This document shows, piece after piece, positions 12,280 to 28,479 of a stretch of DNA of 64,000 nt. Under the pieces are notes generated by a model, which was not told the origin of the DNA, did not search any database, and saw only the letters and a program-made list of their open reading frames with translations. Source of the DNA: Maea johnstoni (taxonomy: Eukaryota; Annelida; Polychaeta; Spionida; Magelonidae); assembly GCA_963942565.1 (NCBI GenBank), contig OZ012693.1:6826884-6890883 (forward strand), given 5' to 3'. The translations under genes were made by a program, and so were the position numbers. Position 1 is the stretch's first letter. Every line of letters begins with the position of its first letter.

Positions 12280-15200
12280 CCTTACTAACACCTTCACCCA
12301 ATACGAAATAACCACATCCAAAAAGTGCTCCGTTGGTAAATTCCCTAACAATTTTTTAGCAGGCATTATAACATGTCTTCCAAAATAAGGCAAAGAAAGA
12401 AATTTAATTTTTAAAAAATGGAGACCAATATCGCTGCTTAATAGACTAAATGAATCAATTTCAACTTGTATCACAAACAGAATTAAACCTATACTATATG
12501 AATTAATAAGCAATGAGCAAAAGGGATTCATATTAGGACAGGCTATAAATCATTCCTAAAGAATTTTGCATGATATTGCCTTTGAGTGCAACAATAGAAA
12601 TATTGACGGCTTCATACTTTTAGTAGATTTCCAAAAAGCCTTTGATAGTAGTTCATCAGATATTATTCTATATAGCTTAAAAATCAACTTTGGGGAAGAA
12701 CTCATAAAATGAATTAAAATGTTACAAATAAACTCAAATTCAAGAATTATTTAAAATGGGCATCAATCAGACTCCCTTTAGCAAGTGGTTGGTGACATGG
12801 GGTCCCAATTTCCCCTTACCTGTAAATTCTCTGCACCGAATTCCTGACTCTAGCCTCCAATAATGAAAAATATCATGAAGGCATAGCACTTATTGAAAAA
12901 GAGCACAAACTATGTCAGTATGCCGATGATACTTTGGTTTTTATGAATGCTAATGAGAGCATTTGGATTTGTAATTTCGTTTTTTATCACCTTTTCTGCC
13001 ATATTGCAGCTGAGGCTTGACTAGCCAGTTGTAATAGGTGGAGGAAACCGGAGTACCCCGCGAAAACCACTGCCTAACCTCAAGTCACTGGCAACTTTCT
13101 CACACGGCTAATGAGAGGAACCTGAACACACGTTTAATGATACTCCAATGGTTTTATGTATAGACTGGTTTAAAAGTAGTATATGTAAAACTTAAGTCAT
13201 AAGAATAGAGACAAGTAGAGAATCTGACAGAAGATATTGTAAAGAAAATATAAAAAACATATGATATAAAAGATAAAATGCCTTTAATAGAAAAATTAGT
13301 ACAGTTATGGCGTAAACAAAAAAGTACTTTGCTGGGAAGAGTCACAATCTGGAAGAGTCTAATACTCTCCAAGATTTCACATATTTTAATGTCTCTACCT
13401 TCGCCTGATACATACCTAAAGACAACTGGAGGATATAAGCATTGAATCTATATGGAACAGAAAAGGCATGAAATAGATAAACATTTGATATGTCAAAGGG
13501 AAGGTCTAAACCTAATGAATGTCACCACCTTTGTTCATTAATTAAAAATTACTTGGATAAAGAAATTAACTAGTGACTCAGATTGGAGTAAATTCGCCAA
13601 TACCTACGAGACGCAAAGGCTTTACCAAACCGATACATTATACCATAATACATTGATTGAGAACATGAAAAACCCATTCTGGCAAGGTGTTATAATGGCC
13701 TACAGCATCTGGTACCGGGCACTAAAGAAAACCGAAGGAATAGACCCCTCAAATATACACATATGGGGTCATTCCAACCTTAGATTTAGATTTAATGTAA
13801 GCATCTTCATTTATGATATAAGATATATTACAGATGTATACCAAGGCGGGAACATGAGAGATCTGAATGAATTATAATGCATTATAAAAAAAGAAATGTT
13901 TACAATAATATTCTTAGTTTAAAGCCATCCAGGCTGCTTATGATAGGGATCAATGTTCCAACCATACAGACACAAATGTAAAACTTCTGTAACAATTAAC
14001 TGGTTACTTTAAGACTAAAAACGAACAAGGTATTTGAGAGTAATATTTGAAGAGGGTACAAGTAGACCAAAGATTATTGGACAAATTAAGTGGTTTCCTG
14101 AATTGAATTTGATGGAGGAAGTAAATTGGTCAAGATTATATGCCATGGCAATAAAATGTAACCTGGATGCTAAGTTGAGATATTTGAATTTACAAATATT
14201 CCATAGTTTAACATCTTTGATAACGATACATGTGATGAATGTGGGGAAATCGAAACTATATACTATATCTTATATGACTGTACCGTCACACAAACTATAT
14301 GGTCATAATTTGTAATATGGACCAAAAATAATATCAAAGACAACATTATCATAAGAAGGTCTACTGTTTTGCTGGGAGATTACCGAAATCTTCTAATTGT
14401 GAGCTTGGTGATAATAATGGCAAAGAATGAAATATACAAAAGTAAAATTAACAAAAAGGGCCTCTTTAGTATTGATACCACAACTAAAAATCAGATCAAC
14501 TTGGAGGAATTTCTTTCGGTAACTTAGGATACCAGCAAGACCTTCCCATGAAAACCGTACTCCAATGATACTCCAATGGTTTTATGTATAGACTAGTTTG
14601 AAAAGTAACGTATATAAAACTAAAGTCATAAGAATAGCGACAGTTAGAGAATCTGACAGAAGATATTATTAAAAAATATAAAGACATATGATGTTAAAGA
14701 TAAAATGCCTTTGATAGAAGATTTAACACAGTTATGGCGTAATCGAAACAGTACTCTGCTTGGAAGAGTCACAATCTAGAATAGTCTAATACTCTCCAAG
14801 ATTTCACATATTTTAATGTCTCTACCTTCGCCTAATACATACCTAAAAAACAACTGGAGGATAGAAGCATTGAATCTATATATGGAACAGAAAAGGCATG
14901 AAATAGATAAACATTTGGTATGTCAAAGAGAAGGTCTAAATCTAATGATCATTAATCAAAAGCTTCTTGGATAAAGAAATTAACTAGTGACTCAGATTGG
15001 AGTAAATTCGCCAATATCTAAAAAATGCAAAGGCCTCACCAAACGGATACATTATACCATAATACATTGATTGAGAACGTAAAAAACCCTTTCTGGCGAA
15101 GTGTTATAGTGGCCTACAGTACCTGGTACCGGGTACTAAAGAAAACCGAAGAAATAGACCCTTCAAATATACACATATGGTGTTATTCCCACCTTAGATC

Positions 15201-15950
15201 TATATTTAATGTAAGCATCTTCAGTTATACTATACGATATGTTACAGATTTATACCAAGGCAGGAACATGAGAGATCTGAATGAATTAGAATGCATTATA
15301 AAAAAAGAAAAATAAATGTTTACAATATTATTCTTAGTTTAAAACCATCCAGGCTGCTTATGATACGGATCAATGTCCAAATTATACAGACACAAATGTA
15401 AAACTTCTGTAACAATTACAAATATTACATAGAACACTGATAACAAAGAAGAAATTGAAAATGTTTAACACCATTGATAACGATAAATGTGATGAATGTG
15501 GGAAATCGAAACTCTATCTTATATCTTATATGACTGTACCGTCGCACAAAGTGTATCGTCACGGGTTGTAATATATGGACCAGAAATAATATCAAAGACA
15601 ACATTATCATGAGTAGGTCAGCTGTTTTGCTGGGAAATTACCGCAATCCTCTAATTGTGAGCTTGGTGATAATAATGGCAAAGAATGAAATATACAAAAG
15701 TGAAATTAACAGAAAAGGGCCTCCTTAGTATTGATACTACAACTAAAAATCAGATCAACTTGGAGAAATTTCTTTCGGTAACTTAGGATACCAGCAAGAA
15801 CTTGGGAAAATTGGAAAATGGTCTCCTATATATAATATTTTGAAAAGTAAAACTGTCTATGCTATAAATACACTTAACAATGATTTTTTGTAACACTGTT
15901 CATTTCAATATGCTACCTGGGACAATAAAGTTATATAAAAAAGGTTCATT
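12280..15950 (+). mobile_element. L1/Tx1-like LINE, rearranged and dead
   Basis: Reverse-transcriptase landmarks in order: RPISLLN, QKGFILGQAI (thumb/finger entry), LLVDFQKAFDS (motif A) at about 12615, and QYADDTLVF (catalytic YADD) at about 12915. Downstream come DKMPLIEKL-QLWR, ILSKISHILMSLPSP and a C-terminal zinc-knuckle-like CDECG...DC. There are several stops and frame changes. The 3' half is present twice in tandem (about 13140-14520 and 14556-15800). Another repeat interrupts it at 12975-13135. It ends with AATAAAGTTATATAAAAAA at about 15926-15945. The element appears again at 31560-33510, so it was probably copied with the segmental duplication. Confidence 0.85.
12975..13135 (+). 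repeat. Dispersed short repeat inside the LINE (GGAGGAAACCGGAGTACC core)
   Basis: Core GTGGAGGAAACCGGAGTACC followed by CGCGAAAACCACTGCCTAA. The same sequence is found at 32270-32425 and, inverted and more diverged, at about 16190-16300. It interrupts the LINE after the YADD motif. Probably a SINE or MITE remnant; family not determined. Confidence 0.65.
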
Positions 15951-16007
15951 TAAAAGTGTGTGTAGTCTTCTTTGACAAAATCTAGACACTACATAATGGA
16001 CAGTTGC

Positions 16008-16480
16008 GATGGTGGTCCACTTTCAAGTTGTCAAAGATGAAAGTTCCATTCACTACTCAACAATTCAGTTTGAAACTGTTAAGAAATAGAAGGTCTCTTA
16101 AAGTACAGCATTTCTTAGAAGACTGCTTGCTGTCATTCACAACTGTCCAGGTATGAATTCTTGCCGGGGCAAATGAAAAAAATGCCTTTACCTTGGGCTT
16201 AGGCAGTGATTTTCACTTGGTACTCCGTTTTCCTCCACCACACATAACTGGTTAGTCACTACTTAGCAGCAATATGGCAGAAAAAGTGACAAAAGCCAAA
16301 ATTCCTTAAGGAAGACATGCCTCAGTTGATGCTTTTGTTTAAATGATATCAAAAATATTGTCTGACCTTTTTTTGGCATTGGTGAATTGAAAGGGGTCGA
16401 AACCTTGCATAGCATTATTTTTCAATTCCTTTGATTTGTCTAAATGAAACAGCAATGGCAGAGGACCACTTAAGTAAAAT
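16008..16480 (+). pseudogene. Relic of a fourth thioesterase copy (3' end only)
   Basis: Positions 16018-16089 encode HFQVVKDESSIHYSTIQFE followed by TVKK and a stop, the diverged C-terminus of the thioesterase. The following 400 bp match the 3' flank of the intact copies (TGATATC, TGTCTGACCTTTTT, TTCCTTTGA.TTGTCTAAAT). Everything upstream of VHFQ has been replaced by the LINE. A shorter trace of the same junction (ATGGACAGTTGCG then CTTTCAA.TTGTCA) occurs after the second LINE at about 33555. Confidence 0.8.
16190..16300 (-). repeat. Inverted copy of the GGAGGAAACCGGAGTACC repeat
   Basis: The reverse complement contains TTTTCTGCCATATTGC, GTGGAGGAAAACGGAGTACC and AAAATCACTGCCTAA, in the same order as 12975-13090. 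Confidence 0.6.
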
Positions 16481-16939
16481 TCATTGCAGTAAAAGGCCTT
16501 TGTTAGCCATGTTATCCCAACGAAATTATCTAGTCACTCGGTGTGCATTTTATAAATATTATGTAAAATATGACTGACCATATTTTAAAGTGATCTGAGT
16601 GAATCCATCGGATAAGTGCTGCCATCTTTTGGACATTAGTGGAAACGTGCTGGGAAAGCTCTGGCTTCTCGCTGTATTTGTGGGTTCATTCAGGTACATT
16701 GGGTTGCTAGAGATCAAGAGAATAAGCTCGAAAGAAAATTCTATACTAACCTATTTTAACGATGTACTACCTTAAATCAATAACGGATATGTAGTGTAAT
16801 TTGATTTTGAAATGATACTGCCAGCATCTGGACCATTCCTACTGATATGTTAGAAAGGTTTTGGGAAATATTTTCAACGCTTATAAGAGTTTCATTGTCA
16901 GAAGACAAGCACCATAAAGAGGATCTTATGGTGGCAAAT

Positions 16940-18010
<1,071 letters not shown>

Positions 18011-18339
18011 CATATATACATATAAATTCATTTCTTTACATTTTTAACCAGATGCTCTCTTTTATATTTTATTATATAAAGTACAAAAGCATAAAAACTC
18101 TGGCTGCTCGTACCTATGTACAATGTGCTGAAAACAAAAAAGCATTTGTGTCGTCTTTGCATCAGGGTACATTTCCTGTTAACCACAATCGCACCTGACT
18201 ACAACGTATTTATAGTGTACCTGCTAGCAGCTTCATACAGCGCAGTGCACGTCGCAACCAACACACAAGCAGACCGTACATTTTACAACTAGAGAAAACC
18301 TTTATACCTTGGGCCCCAGGGCAACCCCGACTAGGGCAT

Positions 18340-18533
18340 ATGAAAAAAGTAGTTCAAGCAACGCGGACTCCGGTACAAGATCGTGGTTTACTTTTAGCTG
18401 TGTATTTGATGTCACAGGTCAATAGAGAGCATATCGTAAACAACGGCCATGTACTGGAGTTAGAGTTGCTCGAACGAGTGAGAAAGTTGCCGATGACTTC
18501 AGTCAAGAGATGGATGTTACACGTTTGTGCAGC
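18340..18533 (+). other. Doubtful upstream exon of thioesterase copy 2
   Basis: An open frame ends in WMLHVCAA followed by AC and a GTAGGT donor at 18534. Splicing to the acceptor at 18645 keeps the frame (AC+G). However, the equivalent of this frame in copy 3 (28180-28375) has stops, and the similarity between copies covers clearly intronic DNA as well. The exon is therefore only a candidate. Confidence 0.2.
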
Positions 18534-18644
18534 AACGTAGGTAGATGCAATTTATACATTGGTAGGGTTTATATAAGCACTGCGGTATGAGGTTCCTACA
18601 GTAATTAAGGGACAAATATAACGTGTCTTTTTTCTGTCTTCCAG

Positions 18645-20604
18645 GGCATTTGGCAATCACTTCACGCTGGACAGTAAGGCAGCTAGAGCAGAAATGATTA
18701 TACCAGGTATCAGCTTCAATGAATATGACAGAACAGGTAAGGGAGGGAACCCCTCATTACCCGTTTGCTTCTGAATTTGGATTTAGAGTTTCGATTGTCG
18801 CCATTTCGAGATTTTACACATGTTAAATCCTACACCCTTTCCCTCATAATCAGATCAACCCTGACTGTATAGTCCATCACAGTGCTGAGCAAGAGACCAA
18901 ACTATTTAAGAACCCAAAGGCTTGTCAACAAGCTGGAAAGGTTTTTGACTCTTTTTTTTCGATTTTTGATTTTCATTAAAACACAATCGCTTTAAACATA
19001 TTTTGGGTATCAAACATTAATAGTTAAGCTCAGAATACTTTGGAGGGAAGATATCACATCTGTTCCAGTCTTGACGTTGTTCATACGTTATAGTATCTCA
19101 TATTTGAAAGAATCTCATTTTCAACAAAATTCGGTAAGAAATGGTTTTTAACTTTGAGCGGAGGAAAAATTAGAAAAAAATGAGATACGCTCAACTCCCT
19201 AATGGTTTTTCCTACATATTTGTGAAATAGGAAAGTACCTGGCCCATATTTGTAGATAAGATATCCGTTTGACAATACTATGCATGTATTAAATAAAAGG
19301 GTTTTTTACCCCAAAGAATCATACTACCTGAAGGAGACTTCTTCTGTGTTGCTTAATGTATTACTCACTGGACGACCTGAAAAATAGTCTGAGAGATAAA
19401 CTCTATAAGCTACTTGAAGTGCAAATGGGTTTTGTGTTGTAGATAGAGACAAAGGAAGCTGTGGCCTACCGGGGCCTATCTACTCGAATTTACCTCGCAA
19501 CACGTAGGGTAGGCCCTACTCTTTGTGTTACGAGGTAGTTAGCATAGCAGTTGACTGCCTTCCACCAATCAGAGACCAAGAGAAGCATGTTTTACCCTTG
19601 CAAAATACCTTTGAACAACACATTTAGCGTCTAGACAGTTTAAAAGGACAAAGGCGTATGCGAGTAGGGTATGTCATATACTATATACTATTCAAGGTCT
19701 GTGATTTGTGGAAGACAGATAACTGTGGAAGAAGTCCCTTTAGAAAGGTTAAGCAATAACAATCAGCATTGTTTTAGAATTATGATAAGCAAGGCTTTGA
19801 TGTTGTGTTCATTTTTGTTTTGCAGGTAATGTTAACCTTGGGAACGTGACACGTTGGTTTGGGGGCATTTGCAATTTGACCTGGTATCACCCAGACTTCT
19901 TCCTTAAAGATGTCATAAAGGAGGATGGCCTCCTCTTTATTGTTGGAGCCAGAACCAATGTGACAGATCAATACTACACACGCTTGCCATGCCTGTTCCG
20001 CGGGCACGTGGCTTCAGATTTACCTTTTCCTCCTCCAGATCAGGGCCTTAAGCTGGATTTGATTCTCCACCATATTGGGAAAACGTCCTTGCAGCTCCTT
20101 TTGAACATGCATCACCTCTCCTCGCAGGACCTGCTGGCATCTGTTATTACCACTTTAGTTGTGGTGAACAAAACAACAAGACGTCCTTTGACACTACCCC
20201 CTAGTCTCATGCAGGACTTTGGTCACTTGGTGGAGAAGACACCAGAGCCTAGAGTTGAACCTGCTGATCCTCCACCAAGTGCATTTGAGTATCACATGGT
20301 AGTGCAGCATAGTGATCACGATGCCTACTACCACGCCAACCATAGTGCCTACGTGCGCTTCTGCATGAATGCGGGTACCACAGCAAGCATGGCAGGGTTC
20401 TACAAACACCTGCAAGGGGACCTTGCCAAGTTCAAGGTCAAGACAATGTCAGAGATATTTCTGAGCGAGAGCTCAGCTGGAGACAATGTGAAGGTGATCA
20501 CGTGGGATGACTCTCAAACAGCTGGATTGGTCCACTTTCAGGTTGTGAAAGATGATAGCCCGATTTACTACTCTGCAATGCAGTTTGAAACAATACAAAA
20601 ATAG
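18645..20604 (+). CDS. Double-hotdog thioesterase-like protein, copy 2 (two 3' exons)
   Basis: Exons 18645-18736 (92 bp; CCAG acceptor, GTAAGG donor) and 19826-20604 (779 bp; TTTTGCAG acceptor, ends TAG), with the same phases as copy 1. The second hotdog half (FEYHMVVQHSDHDAYYHANH onward) is almost identical to copies 1 and 3. The first half differs much more: GNVTRWFGGICNLTWYHPDF and KDVIKEDGLLFIVGARTN here. The catalytic-type D, H and N residues are kept, so the protein may be active. Predicted acyl-thioester hydrolase; no signal peptide can be judged because the 5' exon is uncertain. Confidence 0.75.
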
Positions 20605-22320
20605 AAAGTGTCTTATATTACCACCTTTACTAAAAGGAAAATTAGTGTTTGTGTTACTATACTTATTCTCCCAAACCATGCTTCAGATAATGTGATATCT
20701 CAAACCTTTTTCAACATCGTGGAGGATTGAGAGAGGATAAAAGCTAGCATAAATTAATTTCTTCTACTCCTTTGAATTGTCTGAATCAAAAAGACTAGCC
20801 CGATCACACCTGCAATGAGAAACTCTTACCGTACCTTCAGGGCACATCCAGTTCTACTTGTACCATCTAGAAAGGATAACTGACTTATGGAACTGCAATC
20901 CATGGCCAAGTGGTCGAAAGTCGGTGCTAGTGTACTTTGTCAGACTAGGCTAACTTGTGAATATCTATCATTGAATAATGAATAAACCCCAGAGTTCCCA
21001 AGCATTATAGAAAAAACTACCATCGACTAGCCGTGGGTCACTGTCATGTTTCTCACATTCCTAAAACCAGAGACTATGTGCAGTTGGTGCTCCATACAAT
21101 GGACGGTTTTAGCAATTGGGCAGATGCTTTTGATTAAATAAACATAGTGATGTGAACCATGTGACATTGATAATAAATGATTAGTAACTGGAATATACTT
21201 CAGAAATAAATTAGACACTAACATTGTATATCAGACATGACAGGATGGCACAAAATTGATCTGCCATGGGTTGTTATAAACGCATGCGTGGAATTTAAAC
21301 AGAGTGGCACATTCATTGCTCGTCATTGTCAGTAGTCCTGTTAGGCCAATATCTCCATGTATCCCTTTCATGTCCAAAGCATTCCAAACCCTATCAGAAG
21401 GAAGGAAGGTTTGGGCTTTTACGTCGCTTTCAACATCTAAGGTCCTATCACGACGAGATAGAAACCCGGAACAGTGAAGAAATTGTCTTCTCTTTGCAAA
21501 TAGTTCCAAGGAGTCTTTCAGTTGCAGATGGACCATAGACAGCCCTCCACAACGCCGCACATTTATATAGTGACCAGGCCAATCTGCTATTTTGGGGACC
21601 CAGCGGAGACTCGAACGTACCCAAACCCTATTAGACATACTTACAAACATATATATAAAAGAGACAAAAATTTAAAAAGACATGGTACGCTTCCCTTCGT
21701 ATTGATATTTTTTTATGGCCACATCTTCGAAATTTGAAGATCTTCGGTCCATACTTGTGGATATGAGCTTCGTTTGAAACACTATGCTTTTCAGTTTTAT
21801 AACCCAAAAACACTTTGCACCTGCTGAGATGATACTTTTGTAATACTTAATGTATTCCTCATCTGAGGACCAAATAGACCAATGTAGAGGAAAGACTGAG
21901 TCAAAGAAAATAATCCCATAAGCTTCCTGATTAATATTGTAGCTCCAAGACCTGAGATAAACATTTTAGATAATGCTAAAATCATCAAATTATTCCCCCA
22001 AAAGGAATAAATCACATTCTTCAAACTTGTGTTTACCACTTAAAATATGTAATACATGTCCATTGTAGATGGTCATAAAAGATAAGTATTGCATAACATA
22101 CCACCAAATATCAACAAGAAACACCATCTCCCCAGCAAAATCCATCACTGAAAAGTTTGTGTTGAATCTTCCCACAAGTGAAAATAATATACATTCAGGA
22201 GGCTCCTGACTTTCGTCATTTGAACGAGACTTCCATGTCAATATTGCTCAATAATTGGTCTCCGTGCAAGAAAACCACAATAAACATTTTATATTCTAGT
22301 TCATGCTAAGTGTATCAATA
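20605..22320. other. 3' flank of thioesterase copy 2
   Basis: Non-coding and homologous to 10609-12000 and 30107-31300. It differs from them by the SINE-like insertion at 21395-21620. The LINE found after copies 1 and 3 is absent here. Confidence 0.7.
21395..21620 (-). mobile_element. SINE-like retroposon with 11-bp target duplication
   Basis: Flanked by the direct repeat CCAAACCCTAT (21384-21394 and 21621-21631) and absent from the aligned flanks of copies 1 and 3. On the minus strand its 5' end carries GTTCGAGTCTCC, resembling a tRNA-type B box. Its 3' end is AAGCGACGTAAAAGCCC followed by a CTTCC-rich tail. The A box is not evident, so it may be 5'-truncated. Confidence 0.65.
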
Positions 22321-23448
22321 GATTTATTCACATCAGGTTCTCTATCAGTAGACAGCAACTTTTGGGAGAGTACTGCTCAAATCAGTAGAGTTATGAAAGA
22401 GATATAAAAGAGATATGATACAGAGGCTATTAACTCCTACACTAGTCAGACACTATCGTTATGCAAATGAGCTCTTGTCTGTACTACACTCATTCCCAGG
22501 GGCTAAACCTGGCTCAGCTGGGCATGTGCACTTCTTTACTTTTCACCACTTCACAGGGTTATTTACTTTTTCTGGTACAGGATGTTGAGTGCGTCGTTGT
22601 AAAATTGAGAAAACCTGAATTTAATCTTATCTGATGTTGAATGTGGCTTAACGAAATACTGTTTCTAAGCACTCAACTGTCTTGTTTTATTAGTGATCAG
22701 CTGTAAAGTGCATTATTTTATTTGGTCTTTGATGTTTTGAGAGAAAATATTTTAAGAGTTTATAATGACAATAACAATAATAATTCTTTCAGTAAAACAT
22801 TGCACACTATAGTCAATACCCATAGCAATAAGTATGAGAAGTAGCAAGTTATAAAATAAATCATTAGATAACTGACCAGAGTATTTAATGTTTATGTCAT
22901 GACTGGGAGTTATTCTTCAGAATCCTAACATGAATATGTGTCATATGCGCTATTTCAGTATATAACCCCTTATGCGACTGTCTTTTATTTTTGATGTATT
23001 TGTTCATGCCATGGATCTTAAGTTTACCTCAACTTTGCCTGAGACATCCAAATCTTAGACACTAGTAAATACATAACACTGATACAAGGAAGTAGTAACC
23101 TATTATTATTTACCTTTACATACAAAATGGGAGAACATGTACATGTAGTTATATTGTTATCCTCGAAAAGGTCAAGAAAAGTGACAGATTTACAATTTCA
23201 GGTATACATATTTTCTTTGAAATAAGACTATGATAAAGATTAACTTCTTTATTTATCTATTTAGTCTTATATACCAACTTGAAACTGTTGGTTTCTCCCG
23301 GAATTAAACCAGCACAGAAGGGAAAACTTACTGAAATGACTGATTTCTAGTCATATTACAAGTGAAGCAGAGTCCCAAATTGAATCTCCCAAATACATGT
23401 ATGATAATAACACTAACATCAATAAGCAAAATAAACAAAAGTCCTTAC
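22321..23448. other. Intergenic, nothing recognised
   Basis: AT-rich, without supported genes or clear repeats. Confidence 0.45.
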
Positions 23449-23653
23449 CTTCATCCCCAGCGTGTCCCTATGGCTGAGCCTCTCCAAAAGATAAAATCCA
23501 CTTTTCACATGTTTAATAGTGCAAGAGGTCCTTTTAACCTGCTGACCAAAACAATAGGCAAGATGGCCACAATAAATCTCTCCATTCCTCACCCAAGTCT
23601 CACGATTCTGGACAAGATTTGCCACAGTATGAGTCAATGGAGTTTTCCAGTCT
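23449..23653 (-). CDS. Putative internal exon of an unidentified gene
   Basis: On the minus strand a 205-bp open segment is bounded by a TTCACCAG acceptor and a strong AAG/GTAAGG donor (phases 2 and 0). It encodes DWKTPLTHTVANL, then WVRNGEIYCGHLAYCFG, then RTSCTIKHVKSGFYLLERL and ends TLGMK. The composition (spaced Cys, aromatics, GFYLLERL) looks like real protein rather than random sequence. It vaguely recalls extracellular Cys-rich domains, but I do not recognise the family. No partner exon was found in the window. Confidence 0.35.
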
Positions 23654-23857
23654 CTGGTGAAATGAACAAAATATCATGCATGGCGTGTTCTATGACAACT
23701 GAATGAAATTTCTTGCCCCCTTTTTACAATGACCACTAAAAGCATCAAAGATCAAGTTTTTTAGCTAGGTCTACAGGCTACAACAGTCTGACCTATTGCT
23801 TGCGGAGAATTGTCATTCATAAGTAAAGTTCTCAAGGGCACACTATCATAAGTATTG

Positions 23858-24142
23858 GTCATATTTAGTAGTGCACACAACCATTCAACCGTGGGGTCGC
23901 TTGGTAGGAAGCACATATTAAGTGTACCTTCTCTCCGAATGAGGGCGCTCCACGCACAGAATTGTAAATCGACACCTCTGCTGCATCAGCTTTTAAACAG
24001 GGGCTATCATTAACGAAGCAATCCTATTGCGGTGAAACTTCAACGTACGAGGACGAGGCAACATGTCTATAGCGCGACAAGTACGACCCGTGAGGCAGAT
24101 CTTCAAGTAAGCTTAACGTATAATTGAGGGAATAATAATGTA
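23858..24142 (+). repeat. Dispersed repeat, copy 2 of 2
   Basis: Same orientation as 4684-4973, about 75-80% similar by eye, and ending at the same GAGGGAAT.ATAATGT. Confidence 0.8.
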
Positions 24143-24496
24143 TGTATATTTATTGACGATGGCTCTCACCATAAAAGACATACACATATCATTACTTAAA
24201 TTATCAAAATCACCATTATAGGATACCTAATAATAGTGAAGATGAACAGAAGCATCCATTAAGTGATAATAAGAAAGTAAATTAATCAACTATCTCTGGT
24301 AAGAGGGTTAATTTATATAAAGAAAGATTTAACATAAATACAAAAGTATGCACATAAATATTTTGATAGTCGTGTTTAAAACGTGTTATGCCCCTCTAGT
24401 TATTCCGGTCAGGCTCGCATGTATTCTAACCCTTATATAAGGTTACCTGCACAACTAGGTTACCTGCAGCAATCAGAAACAAATCCCAATCAATCA

Positions 24497-24640
24497 CAGC
24501 ATAGCTTTAAAAAGAAAAACTAGTAACTCAACAAGGAACGCCCCAGCATACTTCAGGTGTTCCGTTGTCAGACAGTCCTTACCTGTAGCCTTACCTTTAT
24601 GTAGGTCTGACAATGCCTCACCTCGTCCTATGTAAAGGTT
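24497..24640 (-). mobile_element. LINE reverse-transcriptase fragment
   Basis: The minus strand encodes LSDLHKGKATGKDCLTTEHL then KYAGAFLVELLVFLFKAML. This is the entry to the RT domain of CR1/Jockey/RTE-type elements (GKAAGxDGLxAEHLKYAG...LFNAML). Only this short piece is left. Confidence 0.75.
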
Positions 24641-26577
<1,937 letters not shown>

Positions 26578-26871
26578 TACTTTTTTGTGATATATCATTA
26601 AAACATGCGTGTCGCCTAATGGTTGACATGCCAACATATAAAAAAATGGAAAATTCCAATTTAATCAAAAAGTTTATGTTCTTTTGTAATACTTTGAATG
26701 TTTCCAACCTTAGCTTTAGCGCATCAGTAATAAAACGAAGCGACAATGGTTTATTGGAAATATTAAGGTTGGTAGGGCTCCTTGACCATTGGGCGACACA
26801 AGATACGAAGGGTAGGGCGACACGTGTTGCCCAATGGATGGGGCAAAGGTGCCCAATGGTTGGAAATCTGG

Positions 26872-26872
<1 letters not shown>

Positions 26873-26966
<94 letters not shown>
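26873..26966. repeat. (TA)n microsatellite, left of a MITE
   Basis: A TA run directly abutting the inverted-repeat element that starts at 26967. Confidence 0.95.
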
Positions 26967-28479
<1,513 letters not shown>

